Assembly: GCA_003550325.1 (NCBI GenBank)
Contig: QKWP01000123.1
Location: 95,643 to 159,642, forward strand
Origin: Gigaspora rosea
Taxonomy: Eukaryota > Glomeromycota > Glomeromycetes > Diversisporales > Gigasporaceae
DNA: 64,000 nucleotides
Direction: 5' to 3'
Below, one piece after another: positions 1-9,539 of this stretch; position 1 is the stretch's first letter; the number at the start of each line of letters is the position of its first letter. A program made the position numbers and the translations under genes. The notes beneath the pieces were generated by a model. It searched no databases. It worked only from the letters and a program-made list of their open reading frames with translations, and was not told the DNA's origin.

Positions 1-18
1 ATATGCTATTATATGTTA

Positions 19-164
19 CCTGCACGTAAATATGCACGAGACAATGCACGAGAAAACACATAAAATTGCACGTAAGTACGTGCAGCGTTGCACGGAATCC
101 GCGCCCTTTTACGTGCCATGAACTTGCTTTCCCGTGCATTGTCCCGTGTATATTTACGTGCAGG
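19..164. repeat. Foldback element with 37-bp arms
   Basis: The left arm 19-55 and right arm 128-164 are reverse complements with 3 mismatches in 37 positions, both built from GCACG/CGTGC words. The 72-bp spacer holds further CACGTA/TACGTG words, including a near-palindrome around 74-89, so the whole block could extrude as a branched hairpin. No open reading frame lies inside. It may be a small foldback transposon end; no target duplication was found. Confidence 0.6.
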
Positions 165-240
165 TTTGTGTGGTCACGTATTCAAACTTTTCCGTGTATT
201 TCAGTATTATTCCGTGCTGTAATTTCTCATAGGGTAAGTG

Positions 241-540
241 CGTGAAATAAAATTTTAGGGTTAGGGTTCAACGTTAGAAGCTATAGGATTAGAGTGATGG
301 TTAATATAAGTAAATTTTCATTCCCGTCATTTTTAATTCGTGCACCAAGATCGATTTAAACATTAGTTTTTGCGTATTTTGCTTTTTTCTTCTTTTATGC
401 GTGTTCGAATTCTTCGTCGGGCTGATCCGGAATAGTCAAAATTTGCACTCTCCGATTGGCTATTTCCTCTACAGGAGTTTGTATTACCCGCGCAAATAAG
501 TGGACGCTGTCAACTCTATGCAAAATGACCTAATGACCAA
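241..540. repeat. Dispersed repeat, copy 1 (TCGTCGGGCTGATCCGG family)
   Basis: The block runs from a TTAGGGTTAGGG stretch through TCGTCGGGCTGATCCGG to CCCGCGCAAATAAGT. Diverged copies of the same order of words lie at about 26870-27050 and 37395-37640, and a fragment with CACCCGCGCAAATAAGTA lies at 4770-4810. No coding frame is evident. Its mobility class is unknown. Confidence 0.55.
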
Positions 541-690
541 ATGACCCCGGTCATTTGGAAATGACCATAGTCATTTGGTCACGAGTCATTTCCAAATGAC
601 CCAAAATTTGAATGACCTCAAATGAGCGGTCATTTTGAGGTCATTTGAGGTCATTTGAAAAATTGGCAAATGACCAGGTCATTTAACATC
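520..690. repeat. Cluster of TCATTTGG / CCAAATGA words
   Basis: AATGACC and its reverse complement GGTCATT, often extended to TCATTTGG, recur in both orientations more than ten times in 170 bp, giving several overlapping hairpins. Function is unknown. It could be a decayed foldback element or an array of binding-site-like words. Confidence 0.55.
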
Positions 691-800
691 CCTGGGCAGA
701 AAGAGGCGTGGAAGATTTTGGTCCAGGCCTCAAGGTTCTTTGAATCTTGCTGTGGTGGGATTAGAATCAATCGTTAATAGACCTAATGATGTTACGTGAT
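691..800. repeat. Dispersed repeat, copy 1 (GGCAGAAAGAGGCGTGGAAG family)
   Basis: GGCAGAAAGAGGCGTGGAAG at 695-714 recurs at 58358-58377. Both copies continue into GTCC and later share AATCGTTAATA and an ACGTGA-type word, so the homology extends over roughly 100-200 bp with indels. No coding frame was recognised. Confidence 0.55.
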
Positions 801-1950
801 CAAGGAGTTTCAGAAATCTATCACGGAGTACAAAGTTATTGTGAGCCCCCTCGGCAGCACATGATGATCGAGGTGGCGTAGCATCGATTCGATGGTTATT
901 ATGATCAACTAGTTGTGCGCCTGCCCATGCGCTTAGAGCTTTTTATTTTGGCCTTGTTCTTCTAAAATAATTATAGTTATACTTGAGTTATATACTTCTT
1001 TTTTATAGAGTATTTTTGGAGATATAACTAATGTAGAGATATAGCTCAATATATAAAAATATAAAAACATATTAAAAAAAAAGAAATTTATCTTAATTAA
1101 ATCTAGGGTTATAACTCAAGTTAGGATATACTCAGTTTGGATTTAAGCAATGTATATTTAACTAGGGTTTAATTGTTTGGAGAATGCTTAAGCTTTAGTT
1201 TTATTATAGATATATGTTTGTAGTGCAAATTGGTTATTGTTTGGGTAAATTGGATGTTTTGGGTTAACAGGTTATGTTTTTATTTTGGTTTATTTTGGTT
1301 TGATTTTTTTTGTAATTATAGAATAGTGATGTCTGTGCTGATTATAGTTAGTTTTTATTAGTTTTTTTTTTAAATCTTAATTGGTAGGACAAATTTGGGT
1401 AAATTATTTTGTATTAAATTAAATAAGGAATAGTAAAAGGTTATTAGTAATTTTTCTCATAGAATTGGCTTTAGTTTCTTATAATGAATTAAAGTTGTTC
1501 TGTGGATTAATATTTAGAAGGGTTAGTAATGTTAGCAGGAGGGCACATGAAGCGGCTGCTGTTTGGGAATAGTAGCATGTAAAAAAAAAAAAAAAAAAAA
1601 GAAGAAAAAAAAGATTGAAGGTATGTAATGCTTAGCGAAAGGTTGGGGCCATGGGTAGTTAGGCTAACAATGGCTCCCTGACATTACTATGCAGGTATGG
1701 GTATCAAGAAAGGTATAACAACTCTTTTAGAGACAGGAGAACGTTCCAGGAGCATCTTATAGAATACACCAGTTTACAAGATCTGGGAGGTTCCAGAAAA
1801 AAACTTCACGATTCTTAGCAAAAATCCCATATTGTATTATACCAGGAACAGAGTGATAAATATCACGTAATGATGGTTATAGGCAATCGAAATATCGTTA
1901 CTCCACAAAATCTTGGTTCAATTGGTCCTCGTGATACTATATATCACTCG
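801..1950. other. Intergenic DNA
   Basis: AT-rich DNA with an A-run near 1580-1610 and no supportable gene. Nothing resembling a tRNA or a long frame was seen on either strand. Confidence 0.5.
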
Positions 1951-1953
1951 GTG

Positions 1954-2036
1954 CTTAATTTTCACCTGTCTATCATCGCATAAACCGTCTTGATCCTTAA
2001 TTTTCACGTGTCTATCATCACATGGACCATCTTGAA
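1954..2036. repeat. Tandem duplication, ~41-bp unit
   Basis: Segments 1954-1994 and 1996-2036 are adjacent direct copies sharing CTTAATTTTCAC, GTCTATCATC and the CGTCTTGA/CATCTTGA tail, with a handful of differences. Non-coding. Confidence 0.6.
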
Positions 2037-2098
2037 TGCTGCTAAATGGTAATTCGAGCATCTAATTTCATAGCGTGTTAAGGCTTTATGTGTATAAT

Positions 2099-2482
2099 AT
2101 GTGGTTAGGATTTTATTATTGCAAATCGATTATGATCTTTTTTGCGATTCCGGTCATTTTGTTAGATGGCCACACAAAGCTGATAGACTTTTCCATTTTT
2201 CGTAAATATTTGGTCGGAATTTTTGCCACCAGATTATTTGATAATACTAGGAACGCAGTCATGCAAATTGACGGGGTGTATGGTTACCTGCCATCTAGAA
2301 TATCGTTCGCAAAATCTTACATTTGGTTGGGCGTTAAAAAGCTATCATTTCACATGTCAATATGCTGTGCTGGTGTAACATACTTCTACTGTTCGGTGTT
2401 TTATGATCAACTTTTTCTATTTTTAATTAGTATTGTTATTTTTTTTATCGTTATTTATTCTTATTTTGGCATAGTCGGGTGA
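2099..2482 (+). CDS. Doubtful ORF, hydrophobic 127 aa
   Basis: An ATG-initiated frame rich in Phe, Ile and Tyr with a hydrophobic N-terminus and a hydrophobic C-terminus. It resembles no family I recognise. Composition of this kind arises easily from AT-rich DNA, and its end runs into an inverted repeat. It is recorded because it is one of the longer ATG frames in the first 4 kb, not because there is functional support. Confidence 0.15.
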   Translation: MWLGFYYCKSIMIFFAIPVILLDGHTKLIDFSIFRKYLVGIFATRLFDNTRNAVMQIDGVYGYLPSRISFAKSYIWLGVKKLSFHMSICCAGVTYFYCSVFYDQLFLFLISIVIFFIVIYSYFGIVG

Positions 2483-2572
2483 TTGAATCTCCAAACAGGT
2501 GACCAAAGCCCCAAACAGGTCAAACTGGCTCCAGACGGCTAATCAATTACTCGTTTGGAGATTTGATCACCC
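2477..2572. repeat. Inverted repeat, GGGTGATTGAATCTCCAAAC arms
   Basis: The sequence starting at 2477 (GGGTGATTGAATCTCCAAAC) matches the reverse complement of the segment ending at 2572 with about two mismatches in 20. The interior repeats CCAAACAGGT. Probably a small MITE relic. Confidence 0.45.
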
Positions 2573-3000
2573 ATTTGGATAGTGATTAAAGCTCCCATAC
2601 GAATTAAAAATATATAAGGGTTTGGTTTTGCTTATGGAGAAGAACAAGTAGGGTGGTAGATATTATTTCTGTAATAATCCAATATATTGGTTAATATTAA
2701 TAATGAGGACCCTTATATTCGTAATTATAAGTTAGTTATCATTTTAAACCATTTAACCTTAATCACGATCAAACTAAACCGGCCCAATTTCATCATGCTC
2801 TCCCAACCGATCGTAACACCAGATTTGGTATTTGTGTTATTCTGAGAACGCAGTAATATGTATCATAAGGTGGAACGAAATTAGGTAAAATATTCTCTAT
2901 CGCTATCAGACTGCCTTAAGATTCAAATTGTACGTGTATTTATTGTGATCTATTTCGATTTTATTGAGTTTTTACTTAATATTTTATTCAGTAGCATCAA

Positions 3001-3300
3001 CTCACCAAAAATTACTTCACAGACAACTTAGTTCGCAGAGAATTTAATTACAGATAAGATTATTTTACAATCGATTTATTCACAAACAAGTTTGTTTTAT
3101 TGGCAGGTTATTTCAATAACTTCAGATTTCACAGACAAATTAATTCTAGTCATTGATGTTAGAATTAAGTTTAAATTTACCGTAAATTCTCGAAATAGCG
3201 GGCATGGACGTTGTTTCAATGAAAAAAGTAAAATTAGAGAATTATAAGTATTACACAATATATGTAGTCGCAGAATTAATATAAATTGAAAGAGCAAAAG
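3001..3300. repeat. Relic related to the 47576-47850 MITE
   Basis: ACTTCAC-A words and the ATTCTAGTCATTG motif match the order of words in the inverted-repeat element at 47576-47850 (TTCACTAATA, ATTCTGGTCATTG). The terminal repeats are too decayed to set ends. Confidence 0.3.
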
Positions 3301-3867
3301 TTAGTCTTTTGACTTTAATGAATAAAGAGAAGAGAAGCGTATAGTAAAGATATTTTACGCTGAGCAAGATAACATTTTCATCAAGTTCCTGCAGCTAACC
3401 TAATGTAGATATGTTAGTAAATTGAACATTTGAGAGGACATGACCTTAGGCTAAGATGACCGTTTAAGTGCGAGAATAATAATGATCTGCTTGTGAATGG
3501 CGGTACATCATCACGCCATAATCGTTGACAATCGATTTCCCACGTTTAATTCAGGAAGGCTGTTCTGATAATTGACAAAGCCTCAAATGCAACCGGTTTA
3601 TGCATCATAATTCCGATTGTCAGTCAAATTTCGTTAATTAAACTATTCCTTTTTGTCTAGCACTATCGGTTCATCTGATCTTGCAACGATTGTTCTCTTT
3701 TTCTTCAATGAAATCGCGGAGGCTTGGTGATGATTTCTTCACGATCTTCATATGGTCTTGCAGAGTATCAGGGCCAGGATCAGGTCTTGTATCTTCCTTC
3801 CGATTTTAAAAAATTTTTTTTTTCACGGCCCAGTCAAAAGGATCACGTGCGTCACGGGATTTCGATC

Positions 3868-4244
3868 CAGGGACACGGAAAAATATTGATTTATATAGAT
3901 CAATATAAATCGATATTTTTAGGCCAAATCATAGGGAAATCGATATTTTTACAATTTTTTATGCAGTGTAACTACACCATTTCGGGAAAAATTGAAAGTA
4001 TAATTTGGGCCGGGCAATATGAATTTGGCCAAGCTAAACTGTCAGCAGGTTTCGGAAATGTAGACAATCAACAAACAAACTTTCCGTTAATTTCCAGAAA
4101 AAACATGAACTTAGATACTGATCACGTTATTTAATGTTACACCAAATCTTAAATTCTTATTGGTCAATCATGGGCATATCGATATTTTTGGCTATATCGA
4201 TAGATATTTTTGCCAAATCAAATCGATATTTTTCCGTGTCCCTG
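3868..4244. mobile_element. hAT-type MITE, 377 bp, perfect 8-bp TSD
   Basis: Terminal inverted repeats begin CAGGGACACGGAAAAATAT on both ends. The element is flanked by a perfect 8-bp duplication TTTCGATC (3860-3867 and 4245-4252). Eight-bp duplications with CAGGG-type termini are characteristic of hAT transposons; the interior lacks a transposase, so it is non-autonomous. ATCGATATTTTT words recur inside near both ends. ORFs drawn across this block are therefore not genes. Confidence 0.85.
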
Positions 4245-4252
4245 TTTCGATC

Positions 4253-4875
4253 TTCAGGGGTCACATGTCTGCCGGCGGCTCTTTCGGACGTGGATTCGAT
4301 TATCACGGATTTCCGGTCTACCTCCAACACTATAAAACAGTGACAAAAATTGTAATGTTACCGTAATTTACGTAATTTTGGTGATTTTGCGATAACGTTT
4401 GCAAACCGTGTGACTTTGCATGAATAATGATATGATTAATTTTTATTAATTAAATCATTTTTATTGATATAAGTGATTAAAACATAACAATAATGATAAA
4501 TATAACAATAACGATAAATATAACAATAAAGATAAAAGTATGTCACATGATCTGAAATTTTTTAGGTGATGATTTAAACCCGGGTACGTTTCTATGGAGG
4601 CACAAATCAAATGACGCAATAATGCAGGTAGAAGGCTAGTAGTACATTATAACGTGATCGAAAGTCACATGAAATTTATATAGTGGAATTAAATGCAGTA
4701 CCACATTACCAATGTTAATATGTTTCTATAACCTCTAACGTTTATTTAGTTTATTTTACAAGGATTTCCTGTTTGTTTGTATCACCCGCGCAAATAAGTA
4801 AATGCATAGTACGTACGTATACATACGTACTTACAATTCTTTGACCTAGATTAGTACAATACTTAACGAAAAGTC
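4253..4875. other. Intergenic DNA upstream of kinase-LRR gene
   Basis: Contains repeated ACAATAACGATAAATAT words (4485-4530), a fragment of the CCCGCGCAAATAAGT dispersed repeat (4770-4810) and a GTACGTACGTATACATACGTAC stretch (4809-4832). No clear TATA box or other promoter signal was identified. Confidence 0.4.
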
Positions 4876-6759
4876 ATGGAAAACACACCAGAAGAATGGC
4901 TTGAAAAATCTATTTCCGATGGGCATATTAATTATCTTGAATATAATAAATTTACAGACCGCACAATTATTGGTACTGGAGCATTTGGAAAGATCTTTAA
5001 ATGCGAATGGAAAGATTGTGAATTAATGGTTGCACTTAAATGCCTTAAAATCGATACCCATTTAAGTTTAGATGAAAAAATTATTAAAGATTTTATAAAT
5101 GAGGTATTATTTATTGCATTAAGACCTGTAATATAATAAATTACAAATTAATTTCTTATAATGCATATGTTAGCTTAAACTATTACGAAAAGTTAGCAGT
5201 CACCCAAATATTATCTCTTTTTATGGAGTCACTAAAGGTATGCATTCTTAAAATATTTGAGTATTGAATCATTATTTCAATATATTAAAATTATTTACAA
5301 TATCTAATACAAATATATAGATTGCGATGGACATTATCATATGGTCATGCAATATGCAAACGAAGGAACTTTGCGAGAATATCTAAAAGCAGAATTTAAT
5401 AATTTACAATGGAAAGATAAACTACACATTGCTAGAGAAATAGGACTCGGACTTTTATTCTTACATGATAATCATATTGTTCATAGAGACTTGGTAAATA
5501 CTGTATATATTTTACTAGAAGAATTATTGTACGCATTTTAATTAATTGATTATTATTTGGAATTTTAAATAACTAATGCTGTAATAATTTAGCATTCGAA
5601 AAATATCTTAATTCATCAAAAACAACCAAAGATTGCAGATTTTGGATTATCGAAACAGATAAATGAGACATCCATGATGACTTCAGACTCAACTATTCAT
5701 GGAATGCTGGCTTACATTGAGCCACAATGCTTTATTGTCCACAGATATAAACGTAATAAGAAATCTGACGTCTATAGTTTCGGAGTAATTTTATGGGAAA
5801 TTTCAAGCGGCAGACCACCATTTGAATCCTTCGATGCATTTATTATATTTAGTTTGGCATTTCAAGGGAAAAGAGAAGAGCCTATCGAAGGCACACCACT
5901 AAAATATATTGAACTTTACAAACAATGTTGGGATAAGAATCCTGATAATCGTCCAGAGACAAAATTAATTTTCAACACTTTAAACCAACTCGCTAACGAA
6001 GGCTTATATCAATTTACTACTGACGAACATTTAATTAAAAATAATGCTATCTTTTCAAGTCCTGTCAATTCACATCTTAATTCACTTGGAATTAAGACAT
6101 CAGCTCCACTTTATCTATCGGATACGATAAATTCAAGAACTTCAGTGCAGGACAATAGTACTCTTGAGAAATTAAAAAGCGAAGCATACGAATGTTTAAA
6201 GCAATGCAAATTTCTCGAAGCATTAGGGCTTTTTGAAGAAGTTCTCAAAAACAGCAAGAATATTCCCGAAGATAAAGAAAATGCTTCAACCTGGGATCTT
6301 TCTGGTTATAGATTTGAATTGAAAAATTTGGTCGAGTTAATAAATGTACTTTACAAGAACACCATGCTGACTTCTTTGAATCTACATGATAACAATCTTG
6401 GAGCAGAAGAAGGGAAAGCATTAGCAGATGCACTTTGCAAGAACTTCACTCTAACTTCTTTGGATCTTAGTCATAATGAACTTGGATTAAAAGGAGGAAA
6501 AGCATTCGCAGTTGCACTTTGCAAGAATATCACGCTGAAAATTTTGAACCTTGGTTCTAATAAACTTGGATCTGTAGAAGGAAAAGTATTAGCAAATGCG
6601 CTTTGCAAAAACTCCACGCTGACTTCTTTGAAACTATATGGTAATAAACTTGGAGCAGAAGGAGGAAAAGCATTAGCAGATGCACTTTGCAAGAACACCA
6701 CGCTAACTTCATTAAATCTTAATGATAATGAGCTTGGATCGGAAAAGGAAAAGCGTTAG
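4876..6759 (+). CDS. TKL-like protein kinase with C-terminal LRRs, spliced, prematurely stopped
   Basis: Four exons: 4876-5103, 5174-5237, 5321-5493, 5593-6759. The GT-AG introns are 70, 83 and 99 nt. Joined, they encode 543 aa. The kinase domain runs from about residue 25: glycine loop GTGAFG (33-38), ATP-site Lys55 in VALK, HRDL with catalytic Asp154 followed by HSKN, and DFG (171-173). A YIEPQ segment replaces the usual APE motif, as I recall for related glomeromycete kinases; next come DVYSFGVILWE and the C-lobe. Residues about 355-375 look TPR/Sel1-like (YECLKQCKFLEALGLFEEVL). Five ribonuclease-inhibitor-type LRRs of 28 aa follow from about 395. Introns 1 and 3 hide in-frame stops, so single-frame reading misses the gene. 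A 1-nt deletion near 6742 causes the stop at 6757-6759; nine more LRRs lie downstream in another frame. It probably signals in the cytosol, with LRRs for partner binding. Kinase motifs look functional; whether the truncated protein is made is unknown. Confidence 0.8.
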
Positions 6760-7475
6760 CAATTGCACTTTGCAAGAACACCACGCTAACTTCTTTGGAT
6801 ATTAGTTATAATGAACTTGGATCAGAAGGAGGAAAAGCATTTGCAGATGCACTTTGCAAGAACACCACGCTAACTTCTTTGGATCTTAGTTATAATGAAC
6901 TTGGATCAGAAGGAGGAAAAGCATTTGCAGATGCACTTTGCAAGAACACCACGCTAACTTCATTGATTCTTCGTTATAATGAACTTGGATCGGAAGGAGG
7001 AAAAGCATTAGCAGACGCACTTTGCAAGAACACCACGCTAGCTTTATTAAATCTTGATGGTAATGAACTTGGATCGGAAGGAGGAAAAGCATTAGCAGAT
7101 GCACTTTGCAAGAACACCACGCTAATTTCACTAAATCTTAATGGTAATAAACTTGGATCAGAAGGAGGAAAAGCATTAGCAGATGCACTTTGCAAGAACT
7201 CCACGCTAACTTCTTTGGATCTTAGTTACAATAGACTTGGATCAGGAGTAGGAAAAGCATTAGCAAATGCACTTTGCACGAACACTTCTTTAACTTCTCT
7301 AAATCTCGCCATCAATTGGCTTGAATCAGAAGAAGGAAAAGCATTAGCCGATGCACTTGGCAAGAACATTTCGCTAAAAGTTTTGGATCTACGATATAAT
7401 GTACTTGGAACAGGAGGAAAGGCATTAGCCGATGCACTTGGCAAGAACATTTCGCTAAAAGATTTGGATCTATGA
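6743..7475 (+). pseudogene. Frame-shifted continuation of the LRR array
   Basis: After the 1-nt deletion near 6742 the 84-bp LRR unit continues in a new frame for about nine repeats up to a stop at 7473-7475. Repeats follow L-x2-L-x-L-x2-N-x-L-G-x-E-G-G-K-A-L-A-x-A-L-C-K-N. Units between 6800 and 7220 are nearly identical at the DNA level, so they are a recent tandem expansion or homogenised by gene conversion. The last repeats change CKN to GKN, and one has lost a codon at LG-TGG. If the deletion is an assembly error, this is the C-terminal half of the gene above. Confidence 0.7.
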
Positions 7476-7700
7476 TACTGTATAATGGACTTTGAACAGA
7501 AGGAGAAAACATTGACACCACGCTAATCTCATTAAATCTTGAAGGTAAATGAAGTTGGATTGGAAGGAGGAGAAGCATTAGCAGATGCACTTTGTAAGAC
7601 ATCACACTGGCTTCATTAAATATTGAAGATGAACTTGGATCAGAAAGGGAAAATCTTAGCAGATGCACTTTCCAAGAACTCCGCGCTGACTTTATTGTGT
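7476..7700 (+). pseudogene. Decayed LRR repeats
   Basis: DNA-level copies of the 84-bp LRR unit (GAAGGAGGAGAAGCATTAGCAG, GCAGATGCACTTT) persist to about 7685 with several frame-breaking indels. They show that the array once extended at least two to three repeats further. Confidence 0.7.
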
Positions 7701-8100
7701 AATAAGATTGACCTCAAAATAAAATTGAACAATCCAAATATAAAATTATAAGCTGTATTAACCAGTTTACAAATAAAATTGCAATTATTAGCTTATTCAC
7801 AGTAAATTAATTAAGTAAAATAATTTATTCATTTAAAGTATTGTATTTAATTAATAATTATAAATAAATAAAGCCAACAGAGAAAAAGAGAGGAGAAAAT
7901 ACAGTACTAAGTATACAAATAGCAATCTCTGAGTTTTCTGTAGTAATTTTTTTTTCATTTTCGGATTTGAGAGCAAAATTTTTGTTTACCATTCTATATT
8001 TCTATCATACGATTGTTTTACAATCTATCATATTTTAAATTCAAGCTTAAATATTCATAAAATAATTTATATATGATTTTAATTTATAAATATTACAACC
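7700..8100. other. AT-rich intergenic DNA
   Basis: Very AT-rich, with no gene, no clear repeat and no tRNA seen. Confidence 0.4.
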
Positions 8101-8102
8101 CG

Positions 8103-8205
8103 TATAGCCACGAATAACGCATATGGGCGTTGTTTCAGATTTCAGCAGAATTAAGCTTAATTAGCCGAAATTCGAAATTGCACCCTGCGCGTTATTTAGC
8201 GGTTG
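8103..8205. mobile_element. Palindromic MITE, copy 1 (~102 bp)
   Basis: Near-palindrome with ends TAGCCACGAATAACGC and GCGTTATTTAGCGGTT and centre GAATTAAGCTTAATT. A better-preserved copy at 28617-28718 has the same architecture, so this is a short dispersed foldback element rather than a chance hairpin. Confidence 0.65.
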
Positions 8206-9148
8206 TACAGTATAGAATAAGAATACAATTTAAATTTGGTTTATTTAGTGAGAATAAGTAATAATTTTAAACCTACATGTCTATAATCACAAATTAGCAA
8301 GTTATCAATGATTGTGTTAAGGTTTCCCAAAAGTTTTTCCCATATACGACATCACATAGGATGACAACTTACTAATCTCACACCCGCCATTAAATCAATG
8401 CTAACTCTAACATACATGATTGCAGGTAAGTGGCCGATGGTGTACTAACTTTCGGGGAATTGAAAGACAACTGCAATGAATCTAAAGCGCCACTTTCCTG
8501 TAATTGTACTTCAGTTCACAAACTGAAATTAAATGTATGAATCATGTAGTAATTCAGGCAGGTGCTACTTAATGTTTTTAAATGTTAAAATTTCTTATTT
8601 TATTAATCGATCTATGCCAGATTTAACATGACCAGGGGGGGCCTCCATTTTACAGGTCACATGATTACACCACTGCGCAGTTCCACAATACGAATCGATT
8701 TTGATTTGTAAATTTGGTTCGCTATTCACTTTACAATATTTTTTATCATAAAGAAAATCTTTTATCAAAAAAGAAAGGTTCTTCCTAGATAAACTAAATA
8801 TCCCTTTATGTGAAAAACTGTCAATCATCATAAAATCCGTGTCTGTAATAACTAATTTCAATAAATCTCTTATTAATTTATATAAAATTAGGTTATTATG
8901 TAAGAAAATCTAAAATTGAACTGTTATTGTAAGAAAGTTTTGCCGCTCATCACATTTGTTAGCAGGTCTGTAAATTGTATATTAAACAAAGCAGCCAAAT
9001 TGACAATTTTAAATTTTTTATACTAAATTTTTTTAATAAATATTTTAAAAATTCGATGAGCATTCAAAGATTGGACAAAGTTTTTTACCGATATTCAAAA
9101 ATCGAAAGTTTTATCCATTAATACTCAAAATTCATCGATTTCAATTTC
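8206..9148. other. Intergenic DNA
   Basis: No supportable gene. A minus-strand frame at 8595-8861 starts at TTG and has no recognised domain. The C-rich CCAGGGGGGGCCTCC patch near 8631-8645 is unusual for this AT-rich setting. Confidence 0.35.
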
Positions 9149-9262
9149 GCAAGTCTTTTGTGAAGTTCATCACGTGTCTTTGTGAAACTCATTACGTTTG
9201 TTACGTAAGTCTTTTGTGAAGTTTATACATTTTTTATGCGAGTCTTTATCGTGTCTATATTT
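9149..9262. repeat. Short tandem repeat around AGTCTTTTGTGAAGTT
   Basis: AGTCTTTTGTGAAGTTCATCACGT-like words recur four to five times with period about 25 bp (9151, 9175, 9207, 9240, 9263). Decayed minisatellite, non-coding. Confidence 0.5.
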
Positions 9263-9275
9263 GAGTCTTTTGTAG

Positions 9276-9520
9276 TATAAGACCGCGCAAAGTTAATTTT
9301 TCGTTTTGCATAACCTGGTGTTTCAAATTCCGGTCGGCGGGTCGGATTTCTTTTTGCGTGGCCTAAATTAATTCATGCTCACATCTAAGGTCACGCAAAG
9401 TTAATTCTTCAGTTTGCATAAAATGGAATCAGAAAATTTTGTTTTTTTTATCGGACCTATCGGGTAATTCCGGAAATTTGAGGTCATCATCGGGTGATAC
9501 CGGAGAAAAAAAACCAAATG
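9276..9520. mobile_element. GGCCACGCAAAGTTAAT-family MITE cluster, copy 1
   Basis: ACCGCGCAAAGTTAATTTTTCG (9281) and GGTCACGCAAAGTTAATTCTTC (9400) are direct copies separated by GCGTGGCCTAAATTA. The same blocks (CCGGTCGGCGGGTCGGATTT, GGTCATCATCGGGTG) appear in reverse complement at 34860-35010. Small non-autonomous elements that have inserted into or recombined with one another. Confidence 0.5.
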
Positions 9521-9539
9521 GTGTCGAAGGCGAAAATCC

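Noticed and set aside
256..267. Telomere repeat
   Set aside because: Only two TTAGGG units, inside a dispersed repeat; likewise at 26875 and 45580. Not a chromosome end.
3724..4366. Three overlapping plus-strand ORFs (136, 69 and 68 aa)
   Set aside because: They cross the boundaries of the MITE at 3868-4244 defined by its 8-bp duplication.
6245..7668. Minus-strand ORFs opposite the LRR array
   Set aside because: They are antisense shadows of the 84-bp repeat; each repeats the same peptide per unit and starts at non-ATG or internal codons.
8595..8861. 88-residue minus-strand ORF
   Set aside because: Starts at TTG, no recognised family; the internal ATG version has no support either.
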